A DNA stretch of 64,000 bases. Origin: JBAVEL01 sp049587715 (lineage in GTDB: Bacteria; Bacteroidota; Ignavibacteria; UBA10030; UBA6906). The number at the start of each line of letters is the position of its first letter. Position 1 is the first letter of the stretch. The stretch lies in assembly GCA_049587715.1 (NCBI GenBank), contig JBAVEL010000003.1:1-64000 (forward strand). The letters are read 5' to 3'. Of the stretch, positions 7,965 to 17,006 are shown in pieces. The notes beneath the pieces were generated by a model. That model had not been told where the DNA came from. It searched no databases and saw only the letters and a list, made by a program, of their open reading frames with translations. The translations under genes and the position numbers were made by a program.

Positions 7965-8666
7965 ATGAGTCTGAAGCTCCCCGCACACCGAAGCCCGCAT
8001 TTCCCGGAGACAAGCGTGCATCCTGACCATCCCACAGAGAGCCCCGAAGCGGGCGCGTTCGACTACCGCAGAGCCCGGCTGGAGCACTACCTGGACCGCG
8101 CCCAGGAGTGCCTCTCCATGCGCCGCTACCTTGCCGCCCGCACACCCCTGGAATCAGTCCTTTCGCTGGATCCGGCCAACAGCCAGGCCCGCTCCCTGCA
8201 GGAGAAGATACATGACTCCCTCAGCAGTCTCTCCCGGCCCTTCCGGGAGATGGCCCCGGGAGAGCCGGGCCGCAGGACCGGTTCCCTTCTTGTCATGACG
8301 GTGGACCAGGACGAGAACCTGCTGCTCCGCATGGCGCGGGGGATGACCCGGTACGGCTTCCTGTCCGTCTCGGCCGGCAACTACAGGGAGGCCGTGGAAC
8401 TCCTGGGCCGGATCAGACCCGACATCATCTTCTCGGAGGTGAACTTCGAGAACGGTCCCGCAGGATTCGATCTGTATCTCTGGGTGCGCACCAACGCGCG
8501 TCTCGAAGACGTGCCCTTCATCTTTCTGGCCTCCCGCGTGGACCGCGAAGCGCTCATAGCGGGGAAGCGTCTGGGGGTGAACGACTTCATCACCAAGCCC
8601 TTCGATGAGGCGGTGGTGCACGCCTCCATTGTAAGCGTGCTGGGCCGGCGCGCCCGCCTGCGCTGA
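7965..8666 (+). CDS. TPR-like plus pseudo-receiver domain protein (phosphoacceptor Asp replaced by Glu)
   Basis: A 233-residue cytoplasmic protein. Residues about 38-88 look like a short TPR-type helical repeat (LDRAQECLSMRRYLAARTPLE, then LDPANSQARSL). Residues about 107-227 form a CheY-like receiver: an acidic cluster (D114, D116, E117), the hydrophobic strand PDIIFSEV where the phosphoacceptor Asp should be but Glu (E158) is found, S190 at the switch Ser/Thr position, and the conserved Lys in ITKPFD (K211). No output domain follows. An acidic substitution can mimic a constitutively active receiver, so this is likely a phosphorylation-independent signalling or scaffold protein. No neighbouring kinase is seen. 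Start ATG 7965 has only a weak ribosome-binding sequence. Confidence 0.75.
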   Translation: MSLKLPAHRSPHFPETSVHPDHPTESPEAGAFDYRRARLEHYLDRAQECLSMRRYLAARTPLESVLSLDPANSQARSLQEKIHDSLSSLSRPFREMAPGEPGRRTGSLLVMTVDQDENLLLRMARGMTRYGFLSVSAGNYREAVELLGRIRPDIIFSEVNFENGPAGFDLYLWVRTNARLEDVPFIFLASRVDREALIAGKRLGVNDFITKPFDEAVVHASIVSVLGRRARLR

Positions 8667-8740
8667 GGTCCCGCCCCCGGCGAACGTCCGGTTCCGTTTC
8701 ACACGATCCGTCCGCGGAGGTCCCGCCCGCTCCGGCCGGT

Positions 8741-8769
8741 TTGCATTTCCCTCCCCCCCTTCGTACCTT
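8741..8769 (+). promoter_or_regulatory. Sigma-70-like promoter for queE-queC-fumarase
   Basis: TTGCAT (8741-8746), 17-bp spacer, TACCTT (8764-8769), ending 24 bp before the queE ATG. It matches the spacing and -10 type of the other promoters found in this window. Confidence 0.6.
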
Positions 8770-8793
8770 GCTCTGTCTTTTCTCCCCCCCGCC

Positions 8794-9438
8794 ATGGCGT
8801 CGTGCGTCGTCAGCGAGATCTTCCACAGCATTCAGGGCGAATCCACCCACGCGGGCCGCCCCTGTGTGTTCGTGCGCCTTGCCTTCTGCAATCTGCGCTG
8901 TACCTGGTGCGACACGGCCTATGCCTTTGAGGGGGGGGAGACCCTTGCGGTGGAGGCAATCCTCGCCCGTGTGGCGGCCTTCGGGTGCCGCCTGGTGGAG
9001 GTGACGGGAGGGGAACCCCTCGCCCAGGAATCCGCCCCCGTGCTCCTCAGGGAGCTCTGCGATGCGGGGTATGAGGTGCTCCTGGAGACGGGAGGGAGCT
9101 GCGACATCGGAGGCGTGGACCCGCGCGTGAAGCGCATCGTGGACTTCAAATGCCCGGGAAGCGGAATGGATGGGCGGAACCTCTGGGCGAACGCCCGCAC
9201 GCTGGGCCCGGGAGACGAGGTGAAGTTCGTGATTGCCGGGAGGGAGGACTTCGACTGGGCCGCCGCCAAGGTGCGGGAGCACGCCCTGGACCGTCGGTGT
9301 CCCGTGCTCTTCTCGCCTGTCTCCGGCATGCTCCCTCCGGCCGATCTGGCCCGCTGGATCCTGGAGGGGGGACTGCCCGTCCGACTCCAGCTCCAGATGC
9401 ACAAGCACATCTGGGAACCCGCCATGCGGGGCGTCTGA
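8794..9438 (+). CDS. queE: 7-carboxy-7-deazaguanine synthase QueE
   Basis: A 214-residue radical SAM enzyme with the cluster-binding CNLRCTWCD motif (C32, C36, C39; CxxxCxxC), the QueE opening IFHSIQGES (about 9-17) and EVTGGEPL (GGEP SAM-binding region). It converts 6-carboxytetrahydropterin to 7-carboxy-7-deazaguanine in the queuosine precursor pathway. Its stop overlaps the queC ATG (TGATG), so the two consecutive enzymes of preQ0 synthesis are translationally coupled. queD and folE-type genes are not in this window. Confidence 0.93.
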   Translation: MASCVVSEIFHSIQGESTHAGRPCVFVRLAFCNLRCTWCDTAYAFEGGETLAVEAILARVAAFGCRLVEVTGGEPLAQESAPVLLRELCDAGYEVLLETGGSCDIGGVDPRVKRIVDFKCPGSGMDGRNLWANARTLGPGDEVKFVIAGREDFDWAAAKVREHALDRRCPVLFSPVSGMLPPADLARWILEGGLPVRLQLQMHKHIWEPAMRGV

Positions 9439-10118
9439 TGGGCGCGTCCCCGGTGGTGGTGCTGGTGAGCGGAGGGATGGATAGCTGCGTCACGGCGGCC
9501 ATCGCCGCCCAGGAGCACCCTCTGGCGCTCCTCCATGTGCGCTACGGCCAGAGGACCCAGCATCGCGAGGAGCGGGCCTTTCATGCCATCGCGGATTTCT
9601 ACCGGGCGCCCCACCGCCTGGTCATCACCCTGGGACACCTGGCCGAGGTGGGGGGAAGCAGCCTGACCGACCCGCGCATCCCCCTGGAAAGAGGGATCGA
9701 TCCCTCCCGCTCCATTCCTCTATCCTATGTTCCCTTCCGGAACGCCAACCTGCTGGCCGCGGCGGTGAGCTGGGCCGAGGTGCTGGGAGCGGAAGCGGTG
9801 TACATCGGAGCCGTGGAGGAGGATTCCTCGGGGTATCCCGACTGCCGAACCCCGTTCTTCAGGGCCTTCGAGGAGGCCGTGCGGGCGGGCACCCGTCCCG
9901 CCACCCGGATTGCCATCCGCACGCCCGTGCTCTCCCTCTCCAAGGCCGAAATCGTGCGGGAGGGACTGCGGCTGGGAGCCCCCCTGGACCTCACCTGGTC
10001 CTGCTACGAGCGGGAGGACGAGGCCTGCGGCGTCTGCGCCAGTTGCACGCTCCGGCTCCGGGGATTCCGGCTGGCGGGCTCACGCGATTCCATTCCCTAT
10101 GCAGTGCACACACACTGA
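9438..10118 (+). CDS. queC: 7-cyano-7-deazaguanine synthase QueC
   Basis: A 226-residue PP-loop ATPase with SGGMDS at residues 11-16, the RYGQRTQHR region typical of QueC, and a C-terminal zinc site (C189, C197, C200, C203 in a CxnCxxCxxC arrangement). It turns the QueE product into preQ0 using ATP and ammonia. ATG 9438 overlaps the queE stop; a longer frame exists upstream but is antiparallel to no family sequence and overlaps queE. Confidence 0.93.
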   Translation: MGASPVVVLVSGGMDSCVTAAIAAQEHPLALLHVRYGQRTQHREERAFHAIADFYRAPHRLVITLGHLAEVGGSSLTDPRIPLERGIDPSRSIPLSYVPFRNANLLAAAVSWAEVLGAEAVYIGAVEEDSSGYPDCRTPFFRAFEEAVRAGTRPATRIAIRTPVLSLSKAEIVREGLRLGAPLDLTWSCYEREDEACGVCASCTLRLRGFRLAGSRDSIPYAVHTH

Positions 10119-10139
10119 CACCAGACCGAAAGGACCCTC

Positions 10140-11660
10140 ATGGAACACTTCGGATCCAGCATGCTGGAACTCATCACCCGGACCTCCTCGGACCTCCCGC
10201 CGGATGTGCGGCGGGCCGTGCGGGCCGCCATGGAGAAGGAGACCCCGGGCTCGCAGGCCGCGCTGGCCCTCCAGACAATTGCTCTCAACATCGACATGGC
10301 AGAGTCCGATGCGCGACCCATCTGCCAGGATACCGGGATGCCCACATTCCAGATCCGAACCCCCCCGCTCGCCGACCAGCTCCGGATGCAGAAGGCGATC
10401 CGGGACGCCCTGGCCGAGGCCACCCGGACGGGAAAGCTCCGGCCCAACTCGGTGGACTCCCTCACGGGGAAGAACAGCGGCAACAACCTGGGACCCGGCA
10501 CGCCGGTGTTCCACTTCGAGCAGTGGGACCGGCCCGAGATCGAGGTGCGGCTCATCCTGAAGGGGGGCGGGTGCGAGAACAAGAGCATTCAGTACTCGGT
10601 GCCCTGCACCCTGGATCACCTGGGAAGGGCCGACCGGAACCTGGAGGGGGTGCGGAAGTGCATCATGCACTCCGTGTGGCAGGCCCAGGGGCACGGGTGC
10701 AGCGTGGGGGCGATCGGCGTGTCGGTGGGGGGAGACCGGGCCTCGGGCTACCAGCACGCCAAGGAGCAGCTCTTCCGGCTGCTGGACGATGTGAACCCTG
10801 ATCCCCGGCTGGCCGCGCTGGAGAGCACGGTCTTGCGGGATGCCAACCTGCTCGGGATTGGAACGATGGGCTTCGGGGGGGTCTCCACCCTCATCGGATG
10901 CAAGATCGGGGTGCAGAACCGCCTCCCGGCCAGCTTCTTTGTTTCGGTGGCCTACGACTGCTGGGCCTTCCGGCGGCTGGGAGTGGTGGTGGATCCCTCC
11001 ACGGGCAGGATCACCCGCTGGCTCTACAGGGACGACACACCCTCCGCGCGGATGGCCAGGGAGGAGGGGCTTCCCCTCACGGGGAGGGAGATCGCCCTTC
11101 GCACCCCGCTGGGAGAGGAGCAGGTGAGGGCCCTGAAGGTGGGGGATGTGGTTATGCTGAACGGCACCGTGCACACGGGACGGGACTCCCTCCATCACCA
11201 TCTCCTCACGCACGATTCCCCCGTGGATCTCCGGGGGGCGGTCATCTACCACTGCGGCCCGGTGTCGCTGAAGAAGGGCGAGGGGTGGTCCATGACGGCG
11301 GCGGGCCCCACCACCAGCCTGCGCGAGGAGCCCTACCAGGCCGACATCATCTCCAAGTTCGGAATCCGCGCCGTCATCGGGAAGGGAGGGATGGGCGCCC
11401 GCACCCTGGCGGCCCTGAAGGAGCACGGGGCCGTGTACCTGAACGCCATCGGAGGGGCCGCGCAGTACTATGCCCGGTGCATCGTGCGCGTGGACGGGGT
11501 GGATTTCCTGGAGTTCGGGGTGCCCGAGGCCATGTGGCACATCACGGTGAAGGACTTCCCCGCCATCGTCACGATGGACGCGCACGGGAACAGTCTCCAC
11601 GCGGATGTGGAGAAGGCCTCCGCCCGGGCCCTGGCAGGGTTCGCGAACCCCCCCGCATGA
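10140..11660 (+). CDS. Class I fumarate hydratase (iron-sulfur, alpha/beta fused)
   Basis: A 506-residue protein. The alpha part (about 1-280) carries the 4Fe-4S ligand motif ICQDTGMP (C62) and later conserved cysteines in GGGCENKS and QGHGCSVG; the beta part (about 300-506) has LNGTVHTGRD and a KGGMG segment. This is the single-chain FumA/TtdAB-type dehydratase that interconverts fumarate and malate in the TCA cycle; close relatives act on tartrate or mesaconate, so substrate is inferred. A GAAAGGA ribosome-binding sequence precedes ATG 10140. It follows queC by 21 bp and shares its transcript; no metabolic link to queuosine is evident. Confidence 0.88.
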   Translation: MEHFGSSMLELITRTSSDLPPDVRRAVRAAMEKETPGSQAALALQTIALNIDMAESDARPICQDTGMPTFQIRTPPLADQLRMQKAIRDALAEATRTGKLRPNSVDSLTGKNSGNNLGPGTPVFHFEQWDRPEIEVRLILKGGGCENKSIQYSVPCTLDHLGRADRNLEGVRKCIMHSVWQAQGHGCSVGAIGVSVGGDRASGYQHAKEQLFRLLDDVNPDPRLAALESTVLRDANLLGIGTMGFGGVSTLIGCKIGVQNRLPASFFVSVAYDCWAFRRLGVVVDPSTGRITRWLYRDDTPSARMAREEGLPLTGREIALRTPLGEEQVRALKVGDVVMLNGTVHTGRDSLHHHLLTHDSPVDLRGAVIYHCGPVSLKKGEGWSMTAAGPTTSLREEPYQADIISKFGIRAVIGKGGMGARTLAALKEHGAVYLNAIGGAAQYYARCIVRVDGVDFLEFGVPEAMWHITVKDFPAIVTMDAHGNSLHADVEKASARALAGFANPPA

Positions 11661-11673
11661 CCTCCTGCCCTCT

Positions 11674-11705
11674 CCCGGGGCCGGGCATGAGGGCCCGGCC
11701 CCGGG
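11674..11705 (+). terminator. Strong GC stem-loop after the fumarase gene
   Basis: A perfect 13-bp GC inverted repeat (CCCGGGGCCGGGC / GCCCGGCCCCGGG) with a 6-base loop starts 13 bp after the fumarase stop. No T-tract follows; instead the -35 box of the next promoter begins 8 bp later. It probably ends or insulates the queE transcript. Confidence 0.6.
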
Positions 11706-11712
11706 ACGGCGA

Positions 11713-11741
11713 TTGACATTCAAGGCCCCTCTCCGTAGCTT
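11713..11741 (+). promoter_or_regulatory. Sigma-70-like promoter for the S9 peptidase operon
   Basis: TTGACA (11713-11718), 17-bp spacer, TAGCTT (11736-11741). The predicted start of transcription is near 11748, about 70 bases ahead of the chosen start codon. Confidence 0.65.
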
Positions 11742-11816
11742 CAGTGTCCCCTGCGGCGCAGGCGCCGCATGTTCTTGATGCGGGGACCCGATCCGAACCG
11801 GCTCATTTCTCTATCC

Positions 11817-14582
11817 ATGCTGAAAAGTCCCGTCCGGCTTCTCCTTGCGGCCCTCTTCCTTCCCATCCTGGTTCCCTCCGCGGGAAAGGGGGCGGAGAGA
11901 CCCCTCACATTCGAAGACATGATGCGGTTCGCTCAGGTGGAGCAAGCCGTGATTTCCTCGGGGGGGGAGTGGGCGGCCTGTACCATCCGCCCCGACAGGG
12001 GGGACGGGGAGGTGCTGGTGGTGAGCATCGGACGGGGGACCAGGCGGAGTGTCGCACGCGGTGCCCGCCCGCTCTTTTCCCCCGATGCCCGGTGGCTTGC
12101 CGCGGAGCTGAAGAAACCTGCCCTGGAGCTGGAGAAGGCGGGGGAGGAGAAACCCCCCTCGGATGCCGTGCTCGTGGACCTCTCCAACGGCGACACTCTC
12201 CTGTTCGGAGAGTCCGAGTCGTTCCGTTTCTCCGAAGACGGACGCTGGTTTGCCTCCCACCGGAAGGCGGCGAAGGAGCCGGGGGGAAAGAAGGACAGGA
12301 AGGACTCCACGGGGATGCGTCCGCGGAGTGCGGAGCTTACGGGAAGGGAGCTGCTTGTGCGGGATCTGAGGGAGGGGAAGACGTTCGCCATCCCCTTCGT
12401 GCTCTCGTTCGCCTTTGACAGCACATCCCGGTATCTGGCCTGCGCGGTGGGGGACACGACGGGGGAGGGAAGCGGCCTTGCGGTGCGAGACCTGCGGGAG
12501 TGGGGAAAGAGACCGGATACCGTGTACGCCGGGAGAAACGCCTTTGTCTCCTCCCTCACATGGACGGGCCGGACGCTCCGGCTGGCATACCTTGCCGCCG
12601 CGGCCGATACCGGCTCCCGGCCGGGACCCGCATCGCTCCGGCTGTGGGACGGAGAAACGGGTCTGGACCGCGAGCTTCTTCCTTCCGAGGGCGCGGGACC
12701 CGGCTGGATGATTCCCTCGAAGAACGAGCTCACCTGGTCGGAGGACGGCGCGCGCCTCTTTCTGGGCCGGATCCCCCTGCGGGCGGAGGCCCCGCGGGTA
12801 GAGGAGCCCGCGGACCCGCTCTTCGACAGGGCTTCCATTGTGGCCGGTGCGAAGGTGGATGTGTGGCACTGGAACGATCCCGCCATCATCCCCCACCAGA
12901 AGAAGCGCTGGAAGACGGAGAAAGACAGGACCTATACGGGGGTGCTCCACCTGGAGACGGAGCGTTTTGTGCCCCTTGCCGACTCCTCCCTCCCCCATGT
13001 GGGGGCGCATACGGAGGGGGGAATGGCTCTCGGGTTCAATCTCCTTCCGTACGAAAAGGAGCTCACATGGGAGGGGGAGCTGGAGGACGCCTTTGTGGTT
13101 TCCCTGGCCGACGGGCGCCGGACTCCCGTGGCGGCCCGGCTTGCGGTCCGCGCCCGGCTTTCCCCCGGCGGGGGGTATGTGCTCTTCTGGAAGGAGGGGC
13201 ACTGGCACCTGTTTGATGCGGCCCGGGCATCCGCCAGAAATCTCACGCTCGGCCTGAAGGTCTCCTTTGCCGACGAGGAGGAGGATGTGCCCGGCCCCGC
13301 GCAACCCTGCGGGTGGGGAGGATGGGTGGAGCGGGACGGGGGAGTGCTTCTCTATGACAGATATGATATCTGGTACTTTCCCCTTCCGGGAGGGGAGCCC
13401 GTGAACCTGACACGGGGTGCGGGAAGAGAGCGGCGGCTTGTCTTCCGCTCCATCCGGACGGATCCCGCAGGCAGGTTCTTCGGAGGGATGGACACACTCC
13501 TGGTCTCGGCCGAGCACGACAGTCTCCACCATGTGGGCCTGTATCTCCTCCCCCCGGGAGGGAGCGGCGGCCCCGTGCGCATCGTGGAGGAGCCGCGCCG
13601 CTACACATTCCTGGCCCGCTCGAAGGGGGGTAGCGCGGCGCTCTTCACCCGGGAGACCTATTCGGAGTTCCCGGATCTGTGGGCGGGAGACAGGTGGCTC
13701 GGAAAGCGGAAGCGCCTGACGGAGGCGAACCCCCGGATGGAGGAGTTCGCCTGGGGGAGCGCGGAGCTCGTGGAGTGGCTCAGCATGGACGGAGCGCCCC
13801 TTCAGGGCGTGCTCATCAAGCCGGCCGGCTTCAGGGAGGATATCCGGTATCCGGTCCTGGTCTATTTCTATGAGCGGATGGCCGACCGCCTCCATGTGTT
13901 CAACCCCGTGACCGTGAACCACCGCCCCTGTTTCCCCTTCTATGCGGGGAACGGATACGCCCTTTTCCTTCCCGATGTGCGGTACAGGGAGGGGGAGCCG
14001 GGCCAGTCCGCCCTGAAGTGCATTCTGCCCGGCGTCCAGATGCTGGTGGAGAGGGGCGTGGCGGATCCCCGCGCCGTCGCCCTCCACGGGCACTCCTGGG
14101 GAGGATACCAGACGGCCTACGTGGTGACCCAGACGGGTTTCTTTGCGGCGGCCGTCGCCGGAGCACCAGTGTCCAACATGACAAGCGCCTACAGCGGCCT
14201 CCGGCTGGAGACGGGCCTCGCCCGCCAGTTCCAGTACGAGCGGGGTCAGAGCCGGATCGGGGGGAGTCTCTGGGAATACCCCGAGCGGTATCTGCGGAAC
14301 TCGCCCCTCTTCGAGGCGGACCGCATCACCACCCCGCTCCTCATCGAAGTGGGGGACGAGGACGAGGCCGTTCCCTGGCACCAGGGGGTGGAGCTGTTTC
14401 TGGCCATGCGCCGCCTGGGGAAACCCTGCGTGATGCTCCAGTACCGGGGGGAGAAGCACCACCCCCAGAGCTACGCGCACCGGCTGGACTACAGCATCCG
14501 CTTCAAGGAGTTTCTGGACCATTATCTGAAGAAGGCCCCGGCCCCCGCATGGCTCAAGCAGGGAGTCCGGTACACCGAATGA
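11817..14582 (+). CDS. Secreted S9 family (prolyl oligopeptidase-like) peptidase
   Basis: A 921-residue protein with an N-terminal signal sequence (MLKSPVRLLLAALFLPILVPSAG), a large beta-propeller-like region (about 30-640, low conservation) and a C-terminal alpha/beta-hydrolase domain. The catalytic triad is visible: Ser760 in GHSWGG, Asp849 in GDEDEAVP, and His881/882 in GEKHHP. Such enzymes cleave peptides, often after proline or with dipeptidyl activity, in the periplasm or outside. ATG 11817 is preferred over an ATG 48 bases upstream because it begins exactly at the signal peptide, although its ribosome-binding sequence is weak. First gene of a run through terC. Confidence 0.85.
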   Translation: MLKSPVRLLLAALFLPILVPSAGKGAERPLTFEDMMRFAQVEQAVISSGGEWAACTIRPDRGDGEVLVVSIGRGTRRSVARGARPLFSPDARWLAAELKKPALELEKAGEEKPPSDAVLVDLSNGDTLLFGESESFRFSEDGRWFASHRKAAKEPGGKKDRKDSTGMRPRSAELTGRELLVRDLREGKTFAIPFVLSFAFDSTSRYLACAVGDTTGEGSGLAVRDLREWGKRPDTVYAGRNAFVSSLTWTGRTLRLAYLAAAADTGSRPGPASLRLWDGETGLDRELLPSEGAGPGWMIPSKNELTWSEDGARLFLGRIPLRAEAPRVEEPADPLFDRASIVAGAKVDVWHWNDPAIIPHQKKRWKTEKDRTYTGVLHLETERFVPLADSSLPHVGAHTEGGMALGFNLLPYEKELTWEGELEDAFVVSLADGRRTPVAARLAVRARLSPGGGYVLFWKEGHWHLFDAARASARNLTLGLKVSFADEEEDVPGPAQPCGWGGWVERDGGVLLYDRYDIWYFPLPGGEPVNLTRGAGRERRLVFRSIRTDPAGRFFGGMDTLLVSAEHDSLHHVGLYLLPPGGSGGPVRIVEEPRRYTFLARSKGGSAALFTRETYSEFPDLWAGDRWLGKRKRLTEANPRMEEFAWGSAELVEWLSMDGAPLQGVLIKPAGFREDIRYPVLVYFYERMADRLHVFNPVTVNHRPCFPFYAGNGYALFLPDVRYREGEPGQSALKCILPGVQMLVERGVADPRAVALHGHSWGGYQTAYVVTQTGFFAAAVAGAPVSNMTSAYSGLRLETGLARQFQYERGQSRIGGSLWEYPERYLRNSPLFEADRITTPLLIEVGDEDEAVPWHQGVELFLAMRRLGKPCVMLQYRGEKHHPQSYAHRLDYSIRFKEFLDHYLKKAPAPAWLKQGVRYTE

Positions 14583-14617
14583 CAACACACCAACCACACA
14601 AGGAGCACCACCACACC

Positions 14618-15325
14618 ATGAAACATCTTTTCGTGCTTGCCTCCGTCGCCGCCCTCCTGGGCGGATGCCGGACATCCGATGACACACAGGGTCTTCCCAC
14701 GACGGAGAATCTCGGGACCCGGAGTGACAGCGTGAGCTATGCGATCGGGCTGAATATCGGTGAAAGCCTGCACCGGGATTCGGTGCAGTTCCAGGTTCTT
14801 CCCCTGCTGCAGGGACTTGTGGACGCGCGGGGAGACACCGCAAAGCGGCTTCTCTCCACCGCGGGCGTGGAGGCCACCATGATGGCCTACCAGCAGGACA
14901 TGGCCGCGCGGCGCATGGAGAACATGCGGCGGAAGGCCGCCGAGAACAAGAAGAAGGGGGATGAGTTCCTGGCCGAGAACGCGAAGGAAGCGGGCGTGGT
15001 GAAGCTGCCCTCGGGCCTCCAGTACCGGGTTCTCCGGGAAGGGACGGGCCCCGTGCCGACCCGGGGGCAGTTCGTGACGGCCCATTACCGCGGGACCCTC
15101 ATCAACGGGCAGGAGTTCGACAACTCCTACCAGCGGGGCGAGCCGGCCACATTCCGGGTGGACGGGGTGATCGCAGGGTGGACCGAGGCCCTCCAGCTCA
15201 TGAAGGTGGGTTCCAAATGGACCCTGTACATCCCCCCCGCCCTGGCCTACGGAGACCAGGGTTCGGGTCCCATCGGACCCGGCGAGGCCCTCATTTTCGA
15301 GGTGGAGCTGATCGGAGTCAAGTAA
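14618..15325 (+). CDS. FKBP-type peptidyl-prolyl isomerase lipoprotein (FkpA/Mip-like)
   Basis: A 235-residue protein with a lipoprotein signal (MKHLFVLASVAALLGGC; Cys17 after LGG), an N-terminal helical dimerisation region (about 35-130, including SVSYAIGLNIGESL and a long charged helix with ENMRRKAAENKKKGDEF) and a C-terminal FKBP domain (about 140-235) with VTAHYRGTL, FDNSY and IPPALAYGDQG. It is expected to assist folding of envelope proteins from a membrane anchor. An AAGGAG ribosome-binding sequence lies 13 bases before ATG 14618. The stop TAA overlaps the ettA ATG by one base. Confidence 0.9.
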   Translation: MKHLFVLASVAALLGGCRTSDDTQGLPTTENLGTRSDSVSYAIGLNIGESLHRDSVQFQVLPLLQGLVDARGDTAKRLLSTAGVEATMMAYQQDMAARRMENMRRKAAENKKKGDEFLAENAKEAGVVKLPSGLQYRVLREGTGPVPTRGQFVTAHYRGTLINGQEFDNSYQRGEPATFRVDGVIAGWTEALQLMKVGSKWTLYIPPALAYGDQGSGPIGPGEALIFEVELIGVK

Positions 15326-16998
15326 TGGATGACAGGAAGATCATCTTCTCCATGGTGGGGGTGGGGAAGGTGTACAAGCCCAACCGCCAGGTCCTGAAGG
15401 ACATCTACCTTTCCTTCTTCTACGGGGCCAAGATCGGGGTCCTGGGACTCAACGGGGCGGGGAAGAGCACGCTGCTGCGGATCGTGGCGGGGGAAGACCG
15501 GGACTACCTGGGGGAGATCACCTCCCAGAAGGGCATCACATTCGGGTACCTTCCCCAGGAGCCCGTTCTGGATCCCTCCCGCACCGTGCGGCAGGTGGTG
15601 GAGGAGGGGGTGGCGGAGCTGATGGGCCTCGTGAAGGAGTACCAGGCGGTCAGCGAGAAGTTCTCGGAGGAGGGGGCGGACATCGAGGCCCTGCTGGAGA
15701 AGCAGGCGAAGCTCCAGGAAGCGATAGACCACCGGCAGGCCTGGGACCTGGACAGCCGGCTGGAGCAGGCCATGGACGCCCTGCGGTGTCCCCCTCCCGA
15801 GACCTCCGTCTCCGTCATCTCGGGAGGGGAGAGGCGCCGGGTGGCCCTCTGCCGGCTCCTGCTCCAGGAACCGGATGTGCTGCTTCTGGACGAGCCCACG
15901 AACCACCTGGACGCCGAATCGGTGGCATGGCTGGAGCAGCACCTGGCCCGCTACGCGGGGACGGTGCTGGCGGTCACCCACGACAGGTACTTTCTGGACA
16001 ACGTGGCGGGATGGATCCTGGAGCTGGACCGGGGGGAGGGGGTTCCGTTCCAGGGGAACTACAGCTCCTGGCTGGACCAGAAGAGACAGCGCCTTGCCGT
16101 GGAAGAGAAACAGGAGTCCCGGCGCCAGAAGGCCCTGGCCCGCGAGCTGGAATGGGTGCGCATGAACCCCCGCGGGCGGCAGGCCAAGAGCCGGGCCCGC
16201 ATCACGGCCTACGAGAGGATGCTGGAGGAGGAGAGCGAGAAACGGAGCGAGGAGATAGAGATCTACATCCCTCCGGGACCCCGCCTGGGGAACGTGGCCA
16301 TCGAGGCCCGCGGGCTCGCCAAGGCCTACGGGGGGAACGTGCTCTTCGAAGACATGAACTTCTCCCTTCCGGCCGGAGGCATCATCGGCGTGATCGGGCC
16401 GAACGGGGCCGGGAAGACCACCCTGTTCCGCATCATCACGGGGGCGGAGAAGCCCGACAGCGGCCTCATTGCCGTGGGAGAAACCGTCAAACTGGCCTAC
16501 GTGGACCAGAACCGCCCTCTGGATTCCTCCCGGACGGTGTGGGAGGAGATATCGGGAGGGGAGGATCTCCTCCAACTGGGGGCCCGGGAGGTGAATTCCC
16601 GGTCTTATGTGGCCCGCTTCAACTTCAGCGGCACGGACCAGCAGAAGCCTGTGGGAGCCCTCTCGGGGGGCGAACGGAACAGGGTCCACCTGGCCAAGGT
16701 GCTGGCGGAAGGGGGGAACGTGTTGCTGCTGGATGAGCCCACCAACGACCTGGACGTGAACACCCTGCGCGCCCTGGAGGAATCGCTCCTCAACTTCGCC
16801 GGCTGCGCCGTGGTGATCTCGCACGACCGCTGGTTCCTGGACAGGGTGGCCACCCATATCCTGGCCTTCGAGGGGGAAAGCCGCGTGGTCTGGTTTGACG
16901 GGAACTTCACCCTCTACGAAGAGGACCGCAGGAGGCGGCTCGGGGCGGCCGCCGACACGCCCCACCGGATCCGCTACAAGCGCCTGATGCGCGTATAG
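15325..16998 (+). CDS. ettA: ABC-F translational throttle ATPase EttA
   Basis: A 557-residue twin-ATPase without membrane segments. First Walker A GLNGAGKST at 41-49 and second GPNGAGKTT near 358; both halves have LSGGE/ISGGE signatures and LLLDEPTNHLD / LLLDEPTNDLD Walker B regions; a linker of about 80 residues rich in charged helix joins them. The opening KIIFSMVGVGKVY and LSFFYGAKIGVLGLNGAGKST are close to EttA, which gates the ribosome in response to ADP/ATP ratio. The length also fits EttA (about 555). Start ATG overlaps the previous stop by one base. Confidence 0.93.
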   Translation: MDDRKIIFSMVGVGKVYKPNRQVLKDIYLSFFYGAKIGVLGLNGAGKSTLLRIVAGEDRDYLGEITSQKGITFGYLPQEPVLDPSRTVRQVVEEGVAELMGLVKEYQAVSEKFSEEGADIEALLEKQAKLQEAIDHRQAWDLDSRLEQAMDALRCPPPETSVSVISGGERRRVALCRLLLQEPDVLLLDEPTNHLDAESVAWLEQHLARYAGTVLAVTHDRYFLDNVAGWILELDRGEGVPFQGNYSSWLDQKRQRLAVEEKQESRRQKALARELEWVRMNPRGRQAKSRARITAYERMLEEESEKRSEEIEIYIPPGPRLGNVAIEARGLAKAYGGNVLFEDMNFSLPAGGIIGVIGPNGAGKTTLFRIITGAEKPDSGLIAVGETVKLAYVDQNRPLDSSRTVWEEISGGEDLLQLGAREVNSRSYVARFNFSGTDQQKPVGALSGGERNRVHLAKVLAEGGNVLLLDEPTNDLDVNTLRALEESLLNFAGCAVVISHDRWFLDRVATHILAFEGESRVVWFDGNFTLYEEDRRRRLGAAADTPHRIRYKRLMRV

Positions 16999-17006
16999 GA
17001 GCAGGC

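Noticed and set aside
11811..14843. A 1010-codon minus-strand frame opposite the S9 peptidase gene
   Set aside because: The plus strand has a signal peptide and catalytic triad; the antisense product matches nothing recognisable.
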